Below are positions 6,934 to 10,924 of a stretch of DNA of 10,924 bases, in pieces. Made by a program: the position numbers and the translations under genes. This DNA comes from an uncultured Acetatifactor sp. Its GTDB lineage: Bacteria; Bacillota; Clostridia; Lachnospirales; Lachnospiraceae. The notes beneath the pieces are model-generated. The model was given only the letters and a program-made list of their open reading frames with translations. It was not told where the DNA came from and did no database searches. The stretch is taken from NCBI GenBank assembly GCA_910584235.1, contig CAJTZD010000096.1, forward strand, positions 1 to 10,924. Reading direction: 5' to 3'. Position 1 is the first letter of the stretch. Each line of letters opens with the position of its first letter.

Positions 6934-8259
6934 ATGATTAGAGTAATCGGCGTGAGATTTCGGACGGCGGGCAAGGTATATTTTTTTGACCCGCTGCAGT
7001 TTGACATAAAAAAGGGCGATCATGTCATTGTGGAAACCGCCAGAGGCATTGAGTTCGGAACGGTGATGGCAGGGAGCATGGATGTGGCGGAGGAAAAGGT
7101 GGTACAGCCCTTAAAGCCTGTGATCCGCATAGCGAATCAGCGGGATATAGAGCAGGAAGCGGCCAACCGGGACAAGGAGAAAGAGGCTTTCCGGATATGC
7201 CTGGAAAAAATCCGGGAGCATGGGCTGGAAATGAAGCTCATTGATGCGGAATACACCTTTGACAATAATAAAGTACTTTTTTATTTCACAGCAGACGGAA
7301 GAATCGACTTCCGCGAGTTGGTCAAGGACCTGGCCAGTATCTTCAAGACAAGGATTGAACTGCGCCAGATCGGCGTCAGGGATGAGACAAAGATCGTGGG
7401 AGGGATCGGCATCTGTGGACGGCCGCTGTGCTGTCACAGCTATCTTTCCGACTTTATTCCGGTATCCATCAAGATGGCCAAGGAACAGAATCTTTCTTTA
7501 AATCCGGCAAAGATATCCGGTGTGTGCGGAAGATTAATGTGCTGTCTTAAAAATGAGGAAGAGACATACGAGGAGCTCAACAGGCGGCTTCCCGGCATCG
7601 GGGATGCCGTCACCACGGAAGAGGGCCTTAAGGGTGAGGTGCATAGTGTCAATGTGCTGCGTCAGCTGGTGAAAGTGGTCATCAATGCAGGGGATGAGAA
7701 AGAGATCAAGGAATACCCTGTGGAAAAGCTGCACTTCAGACGCAGGCACAGCAAAAAAGAGAATATGGAGCTCTCCAAAGAAGAACTTCAGGAGCTGGAG
7801 CGTTTAGAGGAAGAAGAGTGGCAGAGGCAGGAACAGGAGCTGGCAAGCAGGGCGGAGGAGGCACAGAGACAAAACGCCAAAGGCAAGCAGGGAAACCGCA
7901 GGCAGCCCGGCCAACATTCCCCGGAGACGGCCAAGGCTTCCGGCGGAAGACAGGAGGCGGAGCGCAGATCCGGTCAGCGCGCCGAAGGGGGCCAGAAGCA
8001 GCCCGGCCAGCGCACAGCCGGTCAGCAGCGCCAGAACAGCCGGCAGCAGCATTCCGATCAAAGGCTGTTCCAGGAAGAGCATTACAGCAACAGGCGCCGG
8101 CATGACAACAGAAAACGACAGGACAGGAGTCATCAAAACGGCCAGAATCAGGAAAGACATGACAATGACCAGAATGGAAAGAACCGTTATGACAACAGAA
8201 ACAGACGCGGCACAAGATCCGCAGAGGGACAGAGAGAGTCCGGAGACGGTCAGTCTTAA
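6934..8259 (+). CDS. ricT: PSP1-domain regulatory protein RicT/YaaT with long disordered tail
   Basis: Residues 1 to about 270 match RicT (YaaT), the PSP1 C-terminal-domain protein that in B. subtilis joins RicA and RicF in an Fe-S complex affecting RNase Y-dependent mRNA maturation, Spo0A activation, competence and biofilm formation. Two Cys clusters stand out: ICGRPLCC (Cys161, Cys166, Cys167) and VCGRLMCC (Cys198, Cys203, Cys204), fitting Fe-S ligation. After LHFRRRHSKK comes a Glu-rich predicted coiled coil (about 278-315), then a low-complexity tail rich in Gln, Arg, Asn, Gly and Asp to residue 441. B. subtilis RicT is about 275 residues, so the tail adds roughly 165. It may bind RNA or partners, which is inference. 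GAGGT at 6923-6927 supports ATG6934. The last part overlaps trmN6 in another frame. Confidence 0.9.
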   Translation: MIRVIGVRFRTAGKVYFFDPLQFDIKKGDHVIVETARGIEFGTVMAGSMDVAEEKVVQPLKPVIRIANQRDIEQEAANRDKEKEAFRICLEKIREHGLEMKLIDAEYTFDNNKVLFYFTADGRIDFRELVKDLASIFKTRIELRQIGVRDETKIVGGIGICGRPLCCHSYLSDFIPVSIKMAKEQNLSLNPAKISGVCGRLMCCLKNEEETYEELNRRLPGIGDAVTTEEGLKGEVHSVNVLRQLVKVVINAGDEKEIKEYPVEKLHFRRRHSKKENMELSKEELQELERLEEEEWQRQEQELASRAEEAQRQNAKGKQGNRRQPGQHSPETAKASGGRQEAERRSGQRAEGGQKQPGQRTAGQQRQNSRQQHSDQRLFQEEHYSNRRRHDNRKRQDRSHQNGQNQERHDNDQNGKNRYDNRNRRGTRSAEGQRESGDGQS

Positions 8260-8980
8260 GAACCACGAGCGCGTGGATAATCTGGAGCGGAACGGGTACC
8301 GTATTATTCAGAATCCGAAGAAATTCTGTTTTGGAATGGACGCGGTGCTGCTGACAGGTTTTGCCCATGCGAGGCCGTCGGACAGGCTGCTGGACCTGGG
8401 GACCGGAACCGGCATCATCCCGCTTCTCATGGAGGCCAAATATCGTTGCGCGCATCTGACAGGTCTGGAGATTCAGGCTGACAGCGCCGATATGGCTGCA
8501 AGAAGCGTGAAATTAAACGGTCTTTCGAACAAAATAGACATTATTACAGGAGATATCAGAGAAGCAGACCATATATTCCCGTCTGCTTCTTTTGACTGTA
8601 TCACATGCAATCCGCCCTATATGATAGGACAGCATGGACTGGCCAATCCGGATGCTCCTAAGGCCATCGCACGGCATGAAATACTCTGTACTTTTGAGGA
8701 TGTGGCCAGACAGACGGAGAGACTGTTGAAGCCGGGGGGTCATTTTTTCCTGGTGCACAGACCATTTCGGCTGGCTGAGATCATTGTGACTCTGGCGCGG
8801 TATCATCTGGAGCCAAAGCGTATGCAGCTGGTGCATCCCTATGTGGACAGGGAGCCCAACATGGTACTGTTGGAGGCAGTTAGGGGCGGACGGCCCAGGA
8901 TGAAAGTGGAGAAGCCTCTGATCGTATTCCGCAGGCCAGGGGAATATATGCCCCAGATCAGAGAGATTTACGGATATTAG
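8159..8980 (+). CDS. tRNA1(Val) (adenine37-N6)-methyltransferase, TrmN6/YabB type
   Basis: This SAM-dependent Rossmann-fold enzyme probably makes N6-methyladenosine at position 37 of tRNA1(Val), as assigned for the YfiC/YabB family. With ATG8159 as residue 1, the SAM-binding loop is LDLGTGTG (from Asp79), an acidic residue follows in GLEIQ, and the amino-methyltransferase motif NPPY is Asn151-Tyr154. The usual family N-terminus, ERVDNLERNGYRIIQ, begins near 8264, so everything upstream is extra and overlaps the RicT tail. The start is ambiguous: AGGAAAG at 8150-8156 favours ATG8159, but ATG8102, 8174, 8189 and GTG8273 are in frame. Translation is likely coupled to ricT. yabA, which lies between these genes in Bacillus, is absent. 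Family firm, target by homology. Confidence 0.88.
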   Translation: MTMTRMERTVMTTETDAAQDPQRDRESPETVSLKNHERVDNLERNGYRIIQNPKKFCFGMDAVLLTGFAHARPSDRLLDLGTGTGIIPLLMEAKYRCAHLTGLEIQADSADMAARSVKLNGLSNKIDIITGDIREADHIFPSASFDCITCNPPYMIGQHGLANPDAPKAIARHEILCTFEDVARQTERLLKPGGHFFLVHRPFRLAEIIVTLARYHLEPKRMQLVHPYVDREPNMVLLEAVRGGRPRMKVEKPLIVFRRPGEYMPQIREIYGY

Positions 8981-9007
8981 AGACGGATTTACAGGCAGGA
9001 GGGCATT

Positions 9008-9859
9008 ATGGCAGGGACTTTATATTTGTGCGCGACACCCATTGGAAATCTGCAGGACATGACGCCGCGGGTCATTGAAACTCTGCGGACAGTGGATATT
9101 ATTGCAGCCGAGGATACGCGCAACAGCATGAAGCTGCTGAATCTATTTGACATTCATACGCCTATGACCAGTTACCATGAGTACAATAAGGCGGAAAAGG
9201 GCAGACAGCTGGTGGCTAAGCTGGCAGCAGGGCAGGACATTGCGTTGATCACGGACGCGGGGACGCCGGGAATCTCGGATCCGGGAGAAGTGCTGGTGCA
9301 GCTGTGCCATGAGAGCAATGTGACTGTGACCAGCCTGCCGGGGCCGTCCGCATGTATCGTCGCCCTGACGCTGTCAGGATTGTCTGCCAGAAGGTTTTGC
9401 TTTGAGGGCTTTTTGCCCAGGGAGAAAAAAGAAAGACGTGCGATTCTGGAAGAGCTTACCAAAGAAACCCGCACTGTGGTTCTCTATGAGGCGCCACACC
9501 ACCTGAAAGGGACCCTGGAGGACTTAATGGAAAGTCTGGGAGATCGGCGCGTTACCCTCTGCAGGGAACTGACCAAAAAATTTGAGACCGTGATGCCGAC
9601 TACGCTTTTACAGGCGCTGACTTTCTACGAAAAGGAAGAAGCCAGGGGAGAATATGTGCTGGTGGTAGAGGGAAGAAGCCTGAAAGAGCTGCGTCGGGAG
9701 GAAATCGCCTCCTGGCAATCCATGACGATAGGGGAACATATGGAGCATTATGAGCGGCAGGGGATGGAGCGCAAGGAGGCCATGAAGCAGGTGGCGAAGG
9801 ACAGGGGAGTGGGGAAGCGGGAGATCTATGCTTATCTGAACCGGGAAAGCGGAGATTGA
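9008..9859 (+). CDS. rsmI: 16S rRNA (cytidine1402-2'-O)-methyltransferase RsmI
   Basis: RsmI adds the 2'-O-methyl group to C1402 in the decoding centre of 16S rRNA. The 283-residue chain has the tetrapyrrole-methylase fold: CATPIGNLQD (Cys8-Asp17) at the N-terminus, AAEDTRN (from Ala33), DAGTPGISDPG (Asp83-Gly93) forming the SAM pocket, SLPGPSA (to Ala115), and YEAPHH in the second half. The charged C-terminal region after about residue 225 (Glu/Lys-rich, ending KREIYAYLNRESGD) matches the short helical extension of RsmI. Length is normal. AGGAGGG ahead of ATG9008 gives a clear start, and the 27-bp gap after trmN6 suggests co-transcription. The trmN6-rsmI order equals yabB-yabC in B. subtilis. 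Confidence 0.96.
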   Translation: MAGTLYLCATPIGNLQDMTPRVIETLRTVDIIAAEDTRNSMKLLNLFDIHTPMTSYHEYNKAEKGRQLVAKLAAGQDIALITDAGTPGISDPGEVLVQLCHESNVTVTSLPGPSACIVALTLSGLSARRFCFEGFLPREKKERRAILEELTKETRTVVLYEAPHHLKGTLEDLMESLGDRRVTLCRELTKKFETVMPTTLLQALTFYEKEEARGEYVLVVEGRSLKELRREEIASWQSMTIGEHMEHYERQGMERKEAMKQVAKDRGVGKREIYAYLNRESGD

Positions 9860-9917
9860 GGAAGCATTTTTCGGAAAAGGATTAGGATGTGTATAGAAGA
9901 ATGGCGGGAGAGAAAAC

Positions 9918-10097
9918 ATGTCGGTAAATAATTGTGACATATGTGTCAATTATGCGTATGACGAAGACTCTGATTACTATTATTGTCTGGTGAATCTGGA
10001 TGAGGACGAAATGTATCGGTTTTTGACAAGGAATCAGAAAGAATGTCCCTATTACAGACTGGATGACGAATACGGGGTGGTAAGACATCAGATTTAA
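9918..10097 (+). CDS. Four-cysteine microprotein, resembles DUF6472
   Basis: This is a 59-residue ORF starting MSVNNCDICVNYAYDE and ending GVVRHQI. GGGAG at 9906-9910 lies 7 nt before ATG. Cysteines fall at 6, 9, 23 and 43 (a CxxC pair plus two singles), followed by many Tyr, Asp and Glu residues and the block NLDEDEMYRFL. The cysteine pattern suggests a small zinc-binding or rubredoxin-like fold; this is inference. From memory it resembles DUF6472, a short family of unknown function in Lachnospiraceae. There is no signal or membrane segment. It is 58 bp after rsmI and directly before the operon terminator, so it is probably the last gene of the unit. Function unknown. Confidence 0.82.
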   Translation: MSVNNCDICVNYAYDEDSDYYYCLVNLDEDEMYRFLTRNQKECPYYRLDDEYGVVRHQI

Positions 10098-10111
10098 TGT
10101 CTTGCACCGCG

Positions 10112-10150
10112 AGCCCGAAAGCTGACGGAAATGTCGGTTTTCGGGCTTTT
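10112..10150 (+). terminator. Strong rho-independent terminator closing the operon
   Basis: A continuous 15-bp stem pairs 10112-10126 with 10133-10147 (AGCCCGAAA with TTTCGGGCT, extended inward with two G-T wobbles). The loop is GGAAAT, and a T run follows at 10147-10150 with GATTT after it. It lies 14 bp after the stop of the four-Cys gene and separates the housekeeping run from the coat genes. Confidence 0.92.
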
Positions 10151-10178
10151 GATTTCCAGCTTTTGCGCAGTATATAAT
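10149..10178 (+). promoter_or_regulatory. Possible sigma-A-type promoter for the coat gene pair
   Basis: TTGATT (10149-10154), an 18-bp spacer and a perfect TATAAT (10173-10178) form a fair vegetative promoter. Its -35 overlaps the terminator T run. Transcription would start near 10185, giving a leader of about 120 nt that contains the GAATACA repeats. Since the downstream genes look sporulation-related, this match may be fortuitous in AT-rich DNA. Confidence 0.35.
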
Positions 10179-10190
10179 TTTTGCGGAGAG

Positions 10191-10218
10191 ACAATAATAA
10201 GCTTGTATTCATGGAATA
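10191..10218 (+). promoter_or_regulatory. Possible mother-cell (sigma-K/E-like) promoter
   Basis: AC (10191-10192), 17 nt, then CATGGAATA (10210-10218) fits the sigma-K pattern AC - 16/17 - CATANNNTA with one mismatch. The start would be near 10225, about 80 nt before the first coat-region gene. The match overlaps a palindrome, so selection for either feature could explain it. The call rests on a short degenerate consensus from B. subtilis. Confidence 0.3.
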
Positions 10219-10250
10219 CAGTTTTTGATTTCAGAAAAGTCGAATACAAG
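10202..10250 (+). repeat. Three-copy GAATACA motif, palindrome plus distal copy
   Basis: TGTATTC (10204-10210) and GAATACA (10214-10220) form a perfect 7-bp inverted repeat around ATG. A further copy, GAATACAAG (10242-10250), is fully complementary over 9 bp to CTTGTATTC (10202-10210). In RNA the left arm could pair with either right arm. The element may be an operator or a leader switch. No family known to me is recognised. Confidence 0.55.
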
Positions 10251-10307
10251 GTTCAGGGCAGCAGGCGCTTTGACAGCAGTCCTGCCGCCGGGAAGAGAGG
10301 TAAGGAA

Positions 10308-10493
10308 ATGAGCAATATTTCAGAACTTGATCTGCAGAATCTGCGTCATCTCATAGGCGGATTCGATACCACACATTGTAAGATGCAGGCTTATGCGAAA
10401 GAGGCGGAGGACCCTCAGATCAGGCAGTTCTTTGAGAAAGGCGCCCGGTCCGCCATGGACAACAAGGAACAGCTGATGAAGTTTTTAAACTAA
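10308..10493 (+). CDS. Small helical protein upstream of CotF-like gene, unknown
   Basis: This 61-residue protein starts MSNISELDLQNLRHLIGG and ends EQLMKFLN. ATG10308 is chosen because GAGAGG lies 7 nt upstream; the longer in-frame start at 10131 is inside the terminator hairpin and is rejected. The sequence reads as two amphipathic helices joined by a turn near EAEDPQIRQFF, a pattern like half of a ferritin-like bundle and similar in spirit to Coat_F repeats (helix, short acidic Asn/Asp-Pro turn, helix). There is one Cys (in THCKMQ), no signal and no membrane segment. It lies 40 bp before the CotF-like gene and is likely co-expressed. A role in the spore coat is inferred only from this neighbour and shape. 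Confidence 0.75.
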   Translation: MSNISELDLQNLRHLIGGFDTTHCKMQAYAKEAEDPQIRQFFEKGARSAMDNKEQLMKFLN

Positions 10494-10533
10494 TTTACCA
10501 AGTTGAATGAATTTTAGAATGAGAGGTAGAGAC

Positions 10534-10788
10534 ATGCAGGAAAAGACAATGGTAGCAGATACACTGGCAGGCATCAACGGTGAGCTGACCCGTTATGCAG
10601 GCATGATCGCGCAGTCCGAGAATAAGGAGCTAAAGCAGACCCTGAAGCAGATCCGCAACGCCTGCGAGCAGTCCCAGGAGGAGCTTTACCAGATTGCAAG
10701 GGAAAAGTCTTATTATGTGCCCGCCAGCAAAGCTACGGCGGAAGAGGTGGCTCATGTGAAGAGTCTGTTTACACAGGGGACCCTGTGA
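10534..10788 (+). CDS. CotF-like spore coat protein
   Basis: This is an 84-residue protein of the Coat_F type, predicted to be part of the spore coat and deposited from the mother cell. It begins MQEKTMVADTLAGINGELTRYAG and shows the family pattern of a first helix, a short turn before KELKQTLKQIRNACE, a second helix containing SQEELYQIA, then the aromatic-Pro stretch KSYYVPASKATAEEV that is typical of small clostridial CotF proteins. GAGAGG at 10521-10526 sits 7 nt before ATG10534, so this start is preferred over ATG10507, which would add nine residues. It is shorter than B. subtilis CotF, as is usual for clostridial members. It forms a two-gene unit with the preceding ORF. Confidence 0.85.
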   Translation: MQEKTMVADTLAGINGELTRYAGMIAQSENKELKQTLKQIRNACEQSQEELYQIAREKSYYVPASKATAEEVAHVKSLFTQGTL

Positions 10789-10815
10789 GTGTGTAAAGAA
10801 GCATAGTTACACACT
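10788..10815 (+). other. Hairpin immediately after the coat gene stop
   Basis: AGTGTGTAA (10788-10796) and TTACACACT (10807-10815) form a perfect 9-bp inverted repeat with a 10-nt loop, starting at the last base of the stop codon. No T run follows, so it is not a standard terminator. It could protect the mRNA 3' end or act as a protein-binding palindrome. Confidence 0.5.
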
Positions 10816-10842
10816 GAGAATTGCCATACAATATGATAAAGG

Positions 10843-10889
10843 AAAAGACGGCATCCCACAGATCAAAAGTCTGCGCGCTGCCGTCTTTT
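10843..10889 (+). terminator. Probably bidirectional rho-independent terminator
   Basis: An 11-bp perfect stem pairs 10843-10853 with 10879-10889 (AAAAGACGGCA with TGCCGTCTTTT). The loop contains its own small hairpin, CAGA (10859-10862) with TCTG (10870-10873). T-rich sequence follows on the + strand and A-rich sequence precedes it, so it could also stop a - strand gene arriving from the right. After it, 10890-10924 shows nothing I can assign. Confidence 0.8.
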
Positions 10890-10924
10890 ATACTTTCCCA
10901 TAACTTCCAAACGGCATGAAAGCA

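Noticed and set aside
7736..8455. Cys/Pro/Arg-rich antisense frame opposite the RicT tail
   Set aside because: Its composition is just the complement of the Gln/Arg-rich repeat-like tail; no domain or start signal.
10131..10307. Long upstream extension of the 61-residue ORF starting at ATG10131
   Set aside because: That ATG lies in the loop/stem of the 15-bp terminator and has no ribosome site; ATG10308 has GAGAGG at the right distance and the upstream peptide looks non-coding.
10507..10533. ATG10507 as start of the CotF-like gene
   Set aside because: No ribosome site precedes it, while GAGAGG is well placed for ATG10534 and family N-termini begin at MQEKTM-like sequence.
1..10924. CRISPR arrays, transposases, integrase or att sites next to the tRNA
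   Set aside because: No regularly spaced repeats, transposase-like proteins or duplicated tRNA 3' end were seen; gene order and style are uniform.

Overview
The window looks like ordinary, vertically inherited chromosome from a spore-forming Clostridia member, most likely Lachnospiraceae. The basis is the gene order, the Gram-positive Shine-Dalgarno sites, a tRNA gene without an encoded CCA, CotF-like coat genes, and a four-cysteine microprotein resembling a family I recall from Lachnospiraceae. The family assignment is inference. All recognised genes lie on the + strand. I see no mobile element, CRISPR array, rRNA or foreign island.

Positions 1-111 hold the 3' end of a tRNA-Phe gene and a terminator. 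An extended -10 promoter (123-131) then precedes a long, tightly packed run of genes: a membrane-anchored L,D-transpeptidase (178-1776), an HD-domain protein (1796-2356), an Orn/Lys/Arg-decarboxylase-like PLP enzyme (ending 3891), pyruvate kinase (3888-5303), YaaR (5353-5793), the DNA polymerase III delta' subunit HolB (5834-6826), the PSP1-domain protein RicT/YaaT (6934-8259), the tRNA1(Val) methyltransferase TrmN6 (ending 8980), the 16S rRNA methyltransferase RsmI (9008-9859), and a 59-residue four-Cys protein (9918-10097). A 15-bp-stem terminator (10112-10150) closes the run. Several junctions overlap (TTGA, ATGA, about 100 bp), which suggests translational coupling. A second promoter may lie before ricT.

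The core from the PLP enzyme to rsmI matches the Bacillus subtilis yaaO-tmk-yaaQ-yaaR-holB-yaaT-yabA-yabB-yabC neighbourhood, with differences. Pyruvate kinase sits where tmk and yaaQ would be, and yabA is missing. RicT carries a roughly 165-residue Gln/Arg/Asn-rich tail whose DNA overlaps the start of trmN6. The mix is housekeeping: replication, tRNA and rRNA modification, RNA maturation and sporulation control (RicT), glycolysis and cell-wall cross-linking.

After the terminator, 10150-10307 (the longest gene-free stretch, about 210 bases counted from 10098) holds candidate promoters and a three-copy GAATACA motif. Two small helical proteins follow: an unassigned 61-residue protein and a CotF-like 84-residue spore coat protein. 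A hairpin directly after the last stop and a probably bidirectional terminator (10843-10889) end the window.

I did not find a clearly new multi-gene system. The most notable points are the pyruvate kinase position, the RicT tail with its dual-coding overlap, the small Cys-rich operon-end protein, and the paired half-bundle coat proteins.
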